DNA of 64,000 bases, from the NCBI GenBank assembly GCA_963699495.1, contig CAVOUB010000005.1, positions 806,001 through 870,000 of the forward strand. Direction: 5' to 3'. The DNA comes from JAIBJN01 sp963699495. Its GTDB lineage: Bacteria; Actinomycetota; Thermoleophilia; Gaiellales; Gaiellaceae. A program made the position numbers and the translations under genes. Of the stretch, positions 27,863 through 36,281 are shown piece after piece; position 1 is the stretch's first letter, and every line of letters begins with the position of its first letter. A model generated the notes under the pieces. That model was not told the DNA's origin, ran no database searches, and was given only the letters and a program-made list of their open reading frames with translations.

Positions 27863-27996
27863 GCCCGGACCCTAATCGGCCTGGAGGAGCGACCCGCCGG
27901 CCGCCGCGGGCCCCGGGAGTGCTACCGATCGGGCCACTGGCCGGGAGACCGTTGCGTTAGGGTTTCCTCCGGGGCCGTGATTCCCCGCTTTTCCCC

Positions 27997-29013
27997 GTGC
28001 GGAAACGCTCGATCATCCAAATGACGCTGGTCGGGGTGGCCGTCGGCGCAGCCCTGGCGATGGTCGCGGTGTTCATCCCGTGGCTTCCCGACGCGGCCTC
28101 GGAGCAGGCCGACATCATCGACTCCGTCTACTGGGCGGTGACGATCATCTGCGTGGTCGTCTTCGCCGTGGTCGCCGGCGTCTCGGCCTATGCGATCTAC
28201 AAGTTCAGGGCACCGCCCGGCGACATGGACGACGGCAGCCCCATCCATGGGAACACGGGCCTCGAGATCGTCTGGACGCTGATTCCCACGGTCCTCGTGA
28301 TCGGCATCGCGATCTTCTCCGGCATCGCGCTCGCGCAGTCGGAGGACCTGCCGCCTGACCACCGCACGATCGAGGTGACCGCCGAGCAGTTCGCCTGGAC
28401 GTTCACGTACCCGGACATCGAGGTCGAGGGCGGGAAGCCCCTGACCACGGGGGAGCTCGTCCTCCCGATCAACCAGACCGTGGGTTTCGAGATCACCTCC
28501 AAGGACGTGATCCACTCCTTCTGGGTGCCTCAGTGGCGCATGAAGCAGGACGCGGTCCAGGGGATCACGACCCGGACGACCGTGAAGCCGACCGAGCTGG
28601 GGACGTTTCCCGTCATCTGCACCGAGCTCTGCGGCCTCGGCCACGCGATCATGCGCTCCCAGGCCGTCGTCCTCTCGGAGGCGGACTTCGAGGCCTGGGT
28701 GAAGGAGCAGCAGCGCCTCGCGCGCGAGGGAGGGTCCGTCCAGGGGAAAGAGCTCTTCACGCAGCAGTGCGGGAGCTGCCATACGCTCGCGGATGCCGGC
28801 ACGCAGGGCCAGGTGGGCCCGAACCTCGACGACGTGCTGCAGGGCAAGGACGCTGACTTCATCCATGAGTCGATCGTGAATCCCAGCGCAGAGATCGCAC
28901 CCGGCTTCCAGGACGGCGTGATGCCGGGCAATTACGGGGAGACGTTCACGCAACCGCAGCTCGACGGGCTCGTCGAGTACCTGCTCGAAGCCACCGGAGG
29001 AGGGGCTCAGTAG
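27997..29013 (+). CDS. ctaC: cytochrome c oxidase subunit II fused to cytochrome c
   Basis: A 338-aa protein. An N-terminal signal or extra span (about 8-30) is followed by the two subunit II spans (VYWAVTIICVVVFAVVAGVS, IVWTLIPTVLVIGIAIFSGI). The CuA cupredoxin domain carries IHSFWVPQ and CTELCGLGHAIM. A fused class I cytochrome c domain has haem site CGSCHTLADAG and axial Met near DGVMPGNYG. It takes electrons from reduced cytochrome c or the bc complex and passes them to CtaD. The GTG start lacks a clear ribosome site. The TAG overlaps the next GTG by one base. Confidence 0.95.
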   Translation: MRKRSIIQMTLVGVAVGAALAMVAVFIPWLPDAASEQADIIDSVYWAVTIICVVVFAVVAGVSAYAIYKFRAPPGDMDDGSPIHGNTGLEIVWTLIPTVLVIGIAIFSGIALAQSEDLPPDHRTIEVTAEQFAWTFTYPDIEVEGGKPLTTGELVLPINQTVGFEITSKDVIHSFWVPQWRMKQDAVQGITTRTTVKPTELGTFPVICTELCGLGHAIMRSQAVVLSEADFEAWVKEQQRLAREGGSVQGKELFTQQCGSCHTLADAGTQGQVGPNLDDVLQGKDADFIHESIVNPSAEIAPGFQDGVMPGNYGETFTQPQLDGLVEYLLEATGGGAQ

Positions 29014-30980
29014 TGGTCGTCGACGTCCACGAGCCGCACGAAGCCGAGCACGCCGCGGCTCACGGCCCGCCGCCGCGGAAGGGCCTCCGTCGCCTGACCG
29101 GCCCCGGCTGGCTGCGCGTGCTGTGGTTCATGCCCATCGGCTGGGCGCTCGCCACGCTGCTCGTCCTCGGCTCGCGGGCGGCTCTGGGCTACGAGCCTCT
29201 GTGGGAGCTCCAGGTCCTCATCGTCGCGTGGACGGTGATCGTGCCGCTCTCGTTCCTCGCCGGGCTGGGCGGCTTCGACTACTGGCTCTACTGGATCTCG
29301 GGCCGGCCGACCCGCCCGGAGGACCACTCCGGCCACGGCGCCCGCAGCTGGAAGGACTACTTCCGCGTCAACACCGATCACAAGGTGATCGGCATCCAGT
29401 ACCTGGTCACGACCATCTTCTTCTTCGTCGCGGCCGGCGTGATGGCGATGTTCATGCGCGCCGAGCTCGCGCGGCCCGGGATGCAGTACGTGGACACCAA
29501 TACCTTCAACGGGCTCTTCTCGGTGCACGCCTCGCTGATGATCTTCCTCTTCATCATCCCGGCGTTCGCGGGCCTCGGGAACTACGTCATCCCGCTGATG
29601 ATCGGCGCGCCGGACATGGCCTTCCCGCGCCTGAACGCGCTCTCGTACTGGCTCCTGCCCATCGCCGGGGTGATCATGCTCTCGAGCTACCTCGTGCCCC
29701 AAGGCGGCGCCTTCGCGGCCGGGTGGACGAACTACGTCCCGCTCGCGGTCAATCAGGCGGACGGGAACCTCATGTTCCAGATGGGCGTCCAGTGGGCCGG
29801 TGCGTCGTCGATCATGACCGCGCTCAACTTCCTGGTCACCATCATCACCATGCGCGCGCCGGGGATGTCCTTCTGGCGCATGCCGCTGCTCGTGTGGGCC
29901 AACTTCGCCACGTCGACGCTCGTCGTCCTCGCGACGCCGTTCGTGGCCGGCTCGCAGTTCTTCATCCTGTTCGACCGGGTCCTGCACACGAACTTCTTCA
30001 ACCCGGAGCTGGGCGGCGACGTGATCGCCTACCAGCACATCTTCTGGTTCTACTCGCATCCGGCCGTCTACATCATGATGCTGCCCGGCTTCGGCATCGC
30101 CTCGGAGGTGATCTCCGTCTTCGCGCGGAAGCCGATCTTCGGCTACCGGCTGATGGCGCTCTCGCTGATGGCCATCCTCATCCTCGGCTTCTCGGTGTGG
30201 GCCCACCACATGTTCGTCTCCGGGATGCAGCCCTGGATCCGCATCCCGATGATGGTCACCACGCTCGTGATCGCCGTGCCGACGGGGATCAAGGTGTTCA
30301 GCTGGCTGGCGACGCTTTGGGAGGGGCGTCTCCATTTCCAGACGCCCATGCTCTTCGCATCGGGCTTCGTGTCGATGTTCGTGATCGGCGGCCTCTCCGG
30401 CATCTACCTTGGCTCCGTGCCGATCGACATCCACGCGAGCGACACCTACTTCGTCGTGGCCCACATCCACTACGTGCTCTTCGGCGGGTCGCTCTTCACG
30501 ATCTTCGCGGGCATCTACTACTGGTTCCCGAAGATGACAGGGCGGATGTACAACGAGCGGCTCGGGAGGATCCACTTCTGGCTGACGTTCGTCGGCTTCA
30601 ACGTGACCTTCTTCCCGATGCACTGGGTCGGGCTGCAGGGGATGCCGCGTCGCGTCGCCGACTACGCGCCCGAGTTCGGGAACTGGAACTTCGTCATCTC
30701 GATCGCGTCGTTCGGCCTCGGCGCCTCGACCGTCGTGTTCCTCTACAACATGATCGTCAGCTGGCGGCGCGGCCCCATTGCGCCCTCGAACCCCTGGCGC
30801 GCGCTGACGCTCGAATGGCAGGTGTCCTCGCCGCCGCCCGTCTTCAACTTCGACGAGGTCCCGCAGGTGGTCGGGAGCCCGTACGAGTACGGCACGCGCG
30901 GCGCGCGCCATGCGGTCCTGAACGGCAAGCCGACCGAGACGGGCAAGGCGCCCGAGCCCGTGGAGGCGATCCATTCGTGA
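29013..30980 (+). CDS. ctaD: cytochrome c oxidase subunit I, A2-type, with N-terminal extension
   Basis: A 655-aa haem-copper oxidase. The haem a/a3 and CuB ligands sit in VHASLMIFLF, Y347-S348-H349-P-A-V-Y353 (the CuB His and cross-linked Tyr), VWAHHMFVSGMQ and VAHIHYVLFGG. The Tyr-Ser in helix VI replaces the Glu of A1 enzymes, which marks subtype A2. About 120 residues with two additional spans (VLWFMPIGWALATLLVLGS, LQVLIVAWTVIVPLSFLAGL) precede the usual DHKVIGIQYL start. GTG 29013 has GGAGGAGGGG upstream. Its stop overlaps the next GTG (GTGA). Confidence 0.96.
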   Translation: MVVDVHEPHEAEHAAAHGPPPRKGLRRLTGPGWLRVLWFMPIGWALATLLVLGSRAALGYEPLWELQVLIVAWTVIVPLSFLAGLGGFDYWLYWISGRPTRPEDHSGHGARSWKDYFRVNTDHKVIGIQYLVTTIFFFVAAGVMAMFMRAELARPGMQYVDTNTFNGLFSVHASLMIFLFIIPAFAGLGNYVIPLMIGAPDMAFPRLNALSYWLLPIAGVIMLSSYLVPQGGAFAAGWTNYVPLAVNQADGNLMFQMGVQWAGASSIMTALNFLVTIITMRAPGMSFWRMPLLVWANFATSTLVVLATPFVAGSQFFILFDRVLHTNFFNPELGGDVIAYQHIFWFYSHPAVYIMMLPGFGIASEVISVFARKPIFGYRLMALSLMAILILGFSVWAHHMFVSGMQPWIRIPMMVTTLVIAVPTGIKVFSWLATLWEGRLHFQTPMLFASGFVSMFVIGGLSGIYLGSVPIDIHASDTYFVVAHIHYVLFGGSLFTIFAGIYYWFPKMTGRMYNERLGRIHFWLTFVGFNVTFFPMHWVGLQGMPRRVADYAPEFGNWNFVISIASFGLGASTVVFLYNMIVSWRRGPIAPSNPWRALTLEWQVSSPPPVFNFDEVPQVVGSPYEYGTRGARHAVLNGKPTETGKAPEPVEAIHS

Positions 30981-31846
30981 GCGAGAACCCGTACGAGCAG
31001 AGACCGGGCGACGAGGCGGCGGGCCGGCCCCGGCACGTCCTCGTCCTCGCCAACGAGACCGTCGCCGGGCGGACGCTGTTGGACGCGATCGAGCAGCGCG
31101 CGGCCGAGGGCCCGATCAGGGTGACCGTGGTCTCTCCGCAGAACGATCCGCGCGCGGGTTACGTCGTCTACGAGGACAGCCGCCGTTCGAGCGCCGACCG
31201 GCGCCTGCGGCGGACGCTCGACCTCCTGCACGAGGCCGGCATCGCCGCGCGCGGGGCGATCGTCGATCCCGATCCGCTCCAGGCCCTGCGGGACGCGCTG
31301 CACCAGTACGCCCCGGTGGACGAGGTGATCATCTCGACCCACCCGGGCGCGGTGCGGTCGAGCTGGCTCCGCGCGGGCCTCGTCGACCGCGCGCGGAAGA
31401 TCGCCAAGGACATCCCCGTCACGCACGTCGAGGTCGACCTCTCGTCGCCTCGCGAACGCGTGCACGTACTCGTGATCGCCAACCAGACGATCCTGGGCGG
31501 GCCGCTGCTCGAGGCGATCCGCGAGCGGGCGCAGGCCGGGCCGGTCGACTTCACGCTCGTCGCCCCGGCCGACGAGCCGGGCGTACAGGTGCGCCTCGAC
31601 CGTGCGCTCGCCGAGCTCCAGCAGGCGGAGATCGAGGCGACCGGGCACATCGGCGACGCCGATCCCGTCACGGCCGCGCTGAACGCCGTCCACGACGAGC
31701 AGGTCGACGAGATCCTCGTCTCGACCTTCCCGGCGGCGACGTCGGGCTGGATGCGCCGGAACGTCGTCGGGCGAATCGAGAGCGGCTCCGGGCTCCCGGT
31801 CCGCCACGTCGTCGTCGAGCAGGCCGAGGCGGAGGCGGAGGTCTAG
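30977..31846 (+). CDS. tandem universal-stress-like protein in the oxidase operon
   Basis: A 289-aa protein with two related alpha/beta domains. The first begins HVLVLANETVAGRTLLDAIE (about 20) and ends ITHVEVDL-like (about 150). The second begins HVLVIANQTILGGPLLEAIR (about 156). Each contains a D(P/A)DP motif before a helix and a STHP or STFP strand followed by a Trp, as in universal-stress or nucleotide-binding folds. It is translated in overlap with ctaD (GTGA), so it is made along with the oxidase. A role in sensing or stabilising oxidase is inferred. No ATP-binding G-x2-G-x9-G loop is obvious. Confidence 0.72.
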   Translation: MSENPYEQRPGDEAAGRPRHVLVLANETVAGRTLLDAIEQRAAEGPIRVTVVSPQNDPRAGYVVYEDSRRSSADRRLRRTLDLLHEAGIAARGAIVDPDPLQALRDALHQYAPVDEVIISTHPGAVRSSWLRAGLVDRARKIAKDIPVTHVEVDLSSPRERVHVLVIANQTILGGPLLEAIRERAQAGPVDFTLVAPADEPGVQVRLDRALAELQQAEIEATGHIGDADPVTAALNAVHDEQVDEILVSTFPAATSGWMRRNVVGRIESGSGLPVRHVVVEQAEAEAEV

Positions 31847-32012
31847 ATGCCTGGCCGGCGATCGCCGAACTCGCGGATGGCGGCTGCGCCGCTGCGCCGG
31901 ATCGTCGCGCTCGCCCTTCCACGTAATCACCACTACGCGCTGCGGGCGATCGCGGCGCCCGGCTTGGTCGCAGCCGTCCCCGGCGAGCCCGTCAACCACC
32001 ACCCAGGCATCT
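31845..32012. repeat. 168-bp imperfect palindromic repeat, copy 1 (cox operon)
   Basis: It begins inside the TAG of the USP-like gene and ends one base before the ATG of ctaE. The ends are a perfect 10-bp inverted pair (AGATGCCTGG / CCAGGCATCT). The interior forms further inverted segments (GGATCGTCGCGCTCGCCCTT against CTGCGGGCGATCGCGGCG). A second copy is at 43515-43681, and the two share long blocks such as TGGCGGCTGCG, CGCCGGATCGT, GCGCTCGCCCTT and CCGGCTTGGTCGCA. It may be a MITE-like or REP-like element, or an RNA hairpin that spaces cistrons. No protein is encoded. Confidence 0.75.
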
Positions 32013-32013
32013 G

Positions 32014-32622
32014 ATGGCTTCGGTCGCCCACGCGCACGACCACGATCACCCGCCCGCCGCGCACAAGAGCTCGCGCGTCGACTCGCGCCTGCTGGGCATG
32101 TACCTCTTCATCGGCTCGGAGACGATGCTCTTCGGGTCCTTCTTCAGCATCTACTTCTTCGACCGGGTCGTGGTCGGCAACGACGGCTGGCCGCCGCCGG
32201 GCTACGAGCTGCCGGTCTACCTCGCCTTTCTCAACACGATCATCCTGGTGACGTCGAGCTTCTCCATGCACTGGGCGCTCCAGTCGATCAAGCGGAACAA
32301 CCGCTCGGGGCTGATCGCGGGCCTCACGCTCACGTTCCTTCTCGGGCTCACGTTCCTGCTCATCCAGGCCCGCGAGTACACCCGCCTCGGCTTCGGGCCC
32401 TCCGACAATGCCTTCGCGTCGACCTTCTACGGCCTCACCGGGCTGCACGGCGCGCACGTCTTCGTCGGCCTGAACCTGCTCCTCTACGCCCTGATCCGGT
32501 CGATTCGCGGCCACTACGGCCCGAAGACGGAGGATCACCTGGGCGTCGAGCTACCGGGGATCTATTGGCACTTCGTGGACGTAATGTGGATCGTGGTGTA
32601 CACCACGGTGTACGTGATCTAG
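32014..32622 (+). CDS. ctaE: cytochrome c oxidase subunit III
   Basis: A 202-aa protein with five spans. Family marks are LGMYLFIGSETMLFGSFFSI, FLNTIILVTSSFSMHWAL, TGLHGAHVFVGLNLLLYALI and IYWHFVDVMWIVVYTTVYV at the end, including the conserved HFVDxxW. It stabilises CtaD and supports proton uptake. A His-rich N-terminus (HAHDHDHPPAAH) may bind metal. The palindromic repeat fills the gap before its ATG. Confidence 0.95.
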   Translation: MASVAHAHDHDHPPAAHKSSRVDSRLLGMYLFIGSETMLFGSFFSIYFFDRVVVGNDGWPPPGYELPVYLAFLNTIILVTSSFSMHWALQSIKRNNRSGLIAGLTLTFLLGLTFLLIQAREYTRLGFGPSDNAFASTFYGLTGLHGAHVFVGLNLLLYALIRSIRGHYGPKTEDHLGVELPGIYWHFVDVMWIVVYTTVYVI

Positions 32623-32643
32623 AGCACAAGCCCAGGAGGGGCT

Positions 32644-33306
32644 ATGCGCAACCCGTTCCGGACCGAGGCTGAGGCATTCGGCTTCGTCCTGGTGTGCGTG
32701 GCGCTCTTCGCCGCGGTGGCGGTGGCCGGCCTCCTCGGCGGCGGCTGGGTGGCGCTCGCCGTCTTCGTCGTCCTCGCAGCCGGTGTCGCCTTCTACGTGA
32801 AGGCAGAGCCGAAGCCGCCGGCGCAGTCGGTGCACTCGCGGGAGGGCGGCGACCGCCACAGGATCCTCGTGGTGGCCAACGAGACGGTCGCCGGCCGCGC
32901 GCTCCGCGGCGAGATCGTCAGGCGGGCGGGCGGGGGCGCCGACGTGCTCGTCGTCTGCCCCGCCCTCAACTCGCCGATCCGCCACTGGACCTCCGACGAG
33001 GACGGTGCGCGAGAGGAGGCCGAGCGGCGCCTCGCGGCCTCGCTGGCTGCCCTCGCGTCCGAAGGAGTCGAGGCGCGCGGCGAGGTTGGGGATGCCGATC
33101 CGGTGCAGGCCATGGACGACGCGCTCAGGACCTTCGGCGCCGACGAGATCGTCATCTCGACCCATCCGCCGGGGCGCTCGAACTGGCTCGAGAAAGGAGT
33201 GATCGACCGGGCGCGGGAGCGCTACCCGGTGCCGATCACGCACGTGGTCGTCGACCTCGAGCTCGAGCGTGCGGGCTCGGCGGCGACGGACTTCGCCTCG
33301 AGCTAG
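32644..33306 (+). CDS. membrane-anchored universal-stress-like protein
   Basis: A 220-aa protein with a short two-span N-terminus (FGFVLVCVALFAAVAVAGLL, WVALAVFVVLAAGVAFYV) and one USP-like domain from residue ~72 (HRILVVANETVAGRALRGEI). It has DADPVQAMDDAL, IVISTHPPGRSNWLE and ITHVVVDLELE. The domain closely matches those of the double USP-like protein upstream of ctaE. AGGAGGGG precedes the ATG. It is the last gene of the cox operon. Anchoring beside the oxidase is inferred from topology. Confidence 0.75.
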   Translation: MRNPFRTEAEAFGFVLVCVALFAAVAVAGLLGGGWVALAVFVVLAAGVAFYVKAEPKPPAQSVHSREGGDRHRILVVANETVAGRALRGEIVRRAGGGADVLVVCPALNSPIRHWTSDEDGAREEAERRLAASLAALASEGVEARGEVGDADPVQAMDDALRTFGADEIVISTHPPGRSNWLEKGVIDRARERYPVPITHVVVDLELERAGSAATDFASS

Positions 33307-33313
33307 GCCGGCG

Positions 33314-33748
33314 CTAGCCGGTTCCGGTCGTCGTCGCGGCGCCCTGGTCGCCGCTCGGGTCGCAGCCCTCGATGTTCTTCCCGGCGACACTCGCCACGTA
33401 GGCCGCGACGTCGTCCGCGTCCTGGCCCGTCACGAGGTCGGCGGGCATCGCCCCTTGCGCGAGGTCGATCTGACCGTGCACGACCGAGTAGACGGTGTCC
33501 TCGGCAAAGCCCTGCTTGCAGCTGTAGCCGAGCGCCTGGTCGAGGTTCGGCCCGACCGTCCCGCTGGTTCCGGCATCGGCGAGCGTGTGGCAGGACCCGC
33601 AGCTCGGGTTGCCGTTTGCGCCCGAGACGAAGAGCTCCTTGCCCTTCGAGCGGTTTGCGCCGTCGAAACCCGTCGTCTCCTCGCCCCCGCAGCCGGCCGC
33701 GACGAGCACGGCGGCGGCGAGCAGGACGGCGGCGAGTCGTGCCGTCAC
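33314..33748 (-). CDS. class I cytochrome c lipoprotein
   Basis: A 144-aa protein. Lipobox VLVAAGCGG at the N-terminus, then a cytochrome c domain with haem site CGSCHTLADAG (shared with the ctaC fusion) and axial Met in QGAMPADLV. Two extra Cys (YSCKQGF, EGCDPSG) flank the fold and may form a disulfide. It is probably the electron donor to, or exchange partner of, the adjacent oxidase. I chose GTG 33748 (GGAGGGG upstream). ATG 33796 would lie inside the STAS gene and extend the signal. Confidence 0.88.
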   Translation of the reverse strand: MTARLAAVLLAAAVLVAAGCGGEETTGFDGANRSKGKELFVSGANGNPSCGSCHTLADAGTSGTVGPNLDQALGYSCKQGFAEDTVYSVVHGQIDLAQGAMPADLVTGQDADDVAAYVASVAGKNIEGCDPSGDQGAATTTGTG

Positions 33749-33770
33749 GGCTAGTGCCCCTCCAGAGGCA

Positions 33771-34136
33771 CTAGGAGGGCTGCGCCTCGGGGACATCGGC
33801 GCTTTCGAGCGCCTCTGCCCGGTCGGCGTAGATCGGGAAGACCCGGTTCAACCCGGTGATCTCGAAGATCTTGGTGATGTTGCGGTCGCTGCAGACGATC
33901 GAGAGCCGGCCGCCCTCCGGCCGCAGCCGCTTGACGCCGCCGACGAGGACGCCCAGCGTCGTCGAGTCGATGAAGGTGGTGTCCGTGAGGTCGACGACGA
34001 CGTGCTGCGCGCCCTGCGCTATGACATCGAGGAGCTGTTGCTTGAACTCGGGCGCCGTGTAGAGGTCGACCTCACCGGTCAGCGCGATGACCCAGACGTC
34101 GGCCGCAGCCCGCTCCGCCTTGATGTCGAAGTTCAT
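33771..34136 (-). CDS. STAS-domain anti-sigma factor antagonist
   Basis: A 121-aa SpoIIAA/RsbV-like protein: GEVDLYTAPEFKQQLLDVI and VVVDLTDTTFIDSTTLGVLV, in which the Ser of DSTTLG is the kinase target. It normally binds an RsbW-type anti-sigma kinase. No such kinase or SigB-like gene is in the window, so its partner is elsewhere. The ATG has GGGAGG eight bases upstream. It lies before the cytochrome c lipoprotein gene on the same strand. Confidence 0.9.
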   Translation of the reverse strand: MNFDIKAERAAADVWVIALTGEVDLYTAPEFKQQLLDVIAQGAQHVVVDLTDTTFIDSTTLGVLVGGVKRLRPEGGRLSIVCSDRNITKIFEITGLNRVFPIYADRAEALESADVPEAQPS

Positions 34137-34179
34137 TAGCCCTGCCTCCCTGGAGTCGCGGGTGAGTACCTTAACCGCT

Positions 34180-35049
34180 CTACCCGCCGTCCGACCCGCC
34201 CTCGGAGTCGTCGGGAGTCGCAGCCCCCGAGATGGCCTTCAGCGTGTCGATCCGCTGCTGGATCTGCTGGGCCTGGGGGCTGTTCGGCTGGAGGTCGAGG
34301 TACTTCTCGTACGACGCGATCGCGGACTCGTAGTCCTGAGCGGTCTCGGCCGCGCCCGCGAACTGGAGATAGACGAGCGGGTCGTCCTTCACCAGGAGCG
34401 TCAGGTCCTCGAAGACGCCGATCTGGAGGAGCGACAGGCGTTGCACCTCGGCGTTGGCGGCGCTCGCGCGGGCTTCGGCCTGCGCGCTGACCGCCTCCGA
34501 GAGGCGGTTGCCGGTGATCTCCTGCAGTAGCTCGCTGTCCTGCGGCGCGAGCGTGTTCGGCAGGGAGGCCAGAGCCGCCTCGTTGCTGGCGATTGCCGCC
34601 CGCTGCTGGGCATCCGAGATCTGCCGGCCGTAGAGCGCGGTCAGGGCGCGCATGGCATCGGTGTCCTTCGGGCGTATCGTCAGGTACTGCTCGTACGCGG
34701 CGACGGCGATGGCGATCTCCCCCTCGGCCTGAGCCGCGCGGGCGAGGTCGAGTTGGGCCTGCGGGTCGTTCGGCTTCGCGGCCGCGGCCTCCTGGGCGTC
34801 GTCGAGAGCCGGCGTACCGGTCGCCGGCTGGCGGTTGAAGAGGTCGGAGATGTAGTCGCCGATCCCGGAGCCTCCGGCTCCGACCCCGAAGAAGACGAAG
34901 CTGAACGCAAACGCGATGGCGAGGAAGAGGAAGACCCACTTCGCGCGTCGGCGAAGCTTGGGAAAGAACATCAGGTCTTCGGCCTGGGCGGCACTTCGCT
35001 GAGCAGGCGGGCGCGTGCGGCGCTTGCGCTGCGTCGAAGCTCGAGCCAT
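34180..35049 (-). CDS. TPR-repeat membrane protein
   Basis: A 289-aa protein with a basic N-terminus (QRKRRTRPPAQRS), one span (WVFLFLAIAFAFSFVFFGVG), then helical TPR repeats (NDPQAQLDLARAAQAEGEIA, AVAAYEQYLTIRPKD, ESAIASYEKYLDLQPNS) and an acidic tail. It is likely a scaffold on the outer face of the membrane. AAGGAGG sits six bases before ATG 35049, which lies inside the end of the amidohydrolase gene. It could assist the Tat-linked operon it belongs to, but its partner is unknown. Confidence 0.8.
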   Translation of the reverse strand: MARASTQRKRRTRPPAQRSAAQAEDLMFFPKLRRRAKWVFLFLAIAFAFSFVFFGVGAGGSGIGDYISDLFNRQPATGTPALDDAQEAAAAKPNDPQAQLDLARAAQAEGEIAIAVAAYEQYLTIRPKDTDAMRALTALYGRQISDAQQRAAIASNEAALASLPNTLAPQDSELLQEITGNRLSEAVSAQAEARASAANAEVQRLSLLQIGVFEDLTLLVKDDPLVYLQFAGAAETAQDYESAIASYEKYLDLQPNSPQAQQIQQRIDTLKAISGAATPDDSEGGSDGG

Positions 35050-36281
35050 TCAAATCCTCCTTCCTCGTAGCGAGCCTCGCCGTTGACGAGGGTGAGGAGC
35101 ACCCGGTCTGGCGAGCCGCCGAAGACCACGGCGGTGGTTGGGTCCTCCCAGGGGAGGAACGGCGAGCCGGCGAGCGAGACGACGGCGAGGTCGGCACGCT
35201 TCCCGGCAGCGAGCGACCCCGTCTCTTGGTCGAGCCCGAGAGCGCGCGCTGAGCCAAGAGTAGCGAGTTCCAGCGCCGAGCTTGCAGAGAGCGCATCGGG
35301 TCGCTGCTCGCGCGCGCGCGCCATGTAGACGGCGGTTCGCATCTCCTCGAACATGTCGAAGGACGGCGTCGACGCGGGGCTGTCGGTGCCGAGGGCGACC
35401 CGGATGCCGTGTGTGAGCAGGGCGGCGAGCGGCGCCGCCCCGCACCCGAGGATCGCGTTGGAGCGTGGGCAGTGGGCGACCGGGACGTCGTGCTCGGCGA
35501 GGAGGCCGATCTCCTCCGGGTCCACGTGGACGCAATGCGCGGCGAGCACCTCCGGCCCGAGCAGCCCGCGCTCCGCCAGCAGTCGAATCCCGGTCCGCCC
35601 GGCGGGCGCCACCAGCAGCTCGGCCGCGGCGGTCATCGTTCCCGTCCCGTAGACAAGCCACTCCTGCTCTGCCTCGCTCTCCGCGAGGTGGGTCGTGACC
35701 GGGACGCCGAGGCCCGCGCAGGCTTCGTAGACGTCGCCGGAGGTCGTGTACGGCGCGTGGGGCGAGACGCCCAGGCGCAGGCGGTCCGAGAGGAAGCCCG
35801 CCACGGCGTCCGCGAGCTCCGAGAAGCGGGCGCGCGCCGCGGCCGGGTCGTTGCCGAAGACCTCCAGGTAGACGACTCCGGCGAGGCCCAGGTCGGCGCA
35901 GGCGGCCGCGGCCGCGCCGGTGAAGCTCGCATCCCCGATCGTCGCGATTCCCGAGCGCAGGCACTCCGCCGCGCCCAACCGTGCGATCGCGACCGCGTCG
36001 TCGTCGAGCAGGCGCCGCTTGCGGGTCACGTGCAGATCGATCCAGGGCGGGAACGAGAGCCCGTCGCCGAAGCCGGCATAGACGGCGTACTCGAGATGCG
36101 AGTGCGCGTTGACGAAGGCCGGGACGATGACTGCATCCTCGAACGCGCGGCGATCGCCGTCGAGCTCCGCGGCGGGCCCGACCGCGACGATACGCCCGTC
36201 CTCGACCGCGACCCCGCCGTCGCGCACGGGCGCCCCCTCGACCGGGACCACCCAGTCGGCTGCGTAGACGACCCGGGTCAA
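34971..36281 (-). CDS. metal-dependent amidohydrolase (Atz/Trz/SsnA-type)
   Basis: A 436-aa TIM-barrel amidohydrolase. Metal ligands sit in NAHSHLE, SPHAPY, THLAES, HCVHVD and GTDSPAS. The N- and C-terminal beta-sandwich is present (GGVAVEDGRIVAVGP; RALGLDQETGSLAAGKRADLAVV). Such enzymes deaminate purine derivatives, for example 6-aminofutalosine, S-adenosylhomocysteine or guanine. The substrate is not decided here. A TTG start directly follows the TAG of tatC. The last 79 bases overlap the TPR gene. Confidence 0.82.
   Translation of the reverse strand: MTRVVYAADWVVPVEGAPVRDGGVAVEDGRIVAVGPAAELDGDRRAFEDAVIVPAFVNAHSHLEYAVYAGFGDGLSFPPWIDLHVTRKRRLLDDDAVAIARLGAAECLRSGIATIGDASFTGAAAAACADLGLAGVVYLEVFGNDPAAARARFSELADAVAGFLSDRLRLGVSPHAPYTTSGDVYEACAGLGVPVTTHLAESEAEQEWLVYGTGTMTAAAELLVAPAGRTGIRLLAERGLLGPEVLAAHCVHVDPEEIGLLAEHDVPVAHCPRSNAILGCGAAPLAALLTHGIRVALGTDSPASTPSFDMFEEMRTAVYMARAREQRPDALSASSALELATLGSARALGLDQETGSLAAGKRADLAVVSLAGSPFLPWEDPTTAVVFGGSPDRVLLTLVNGEARYEEGGFEWLELRRSASAARARLLSEVPPRPKT

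Noticed and set aside
29007..30974. A 655-codon frame exactly opposite ctaD
   Set aside because: Mirror-image shadow of a strongly conserved gene; low-complexity charged sequence.
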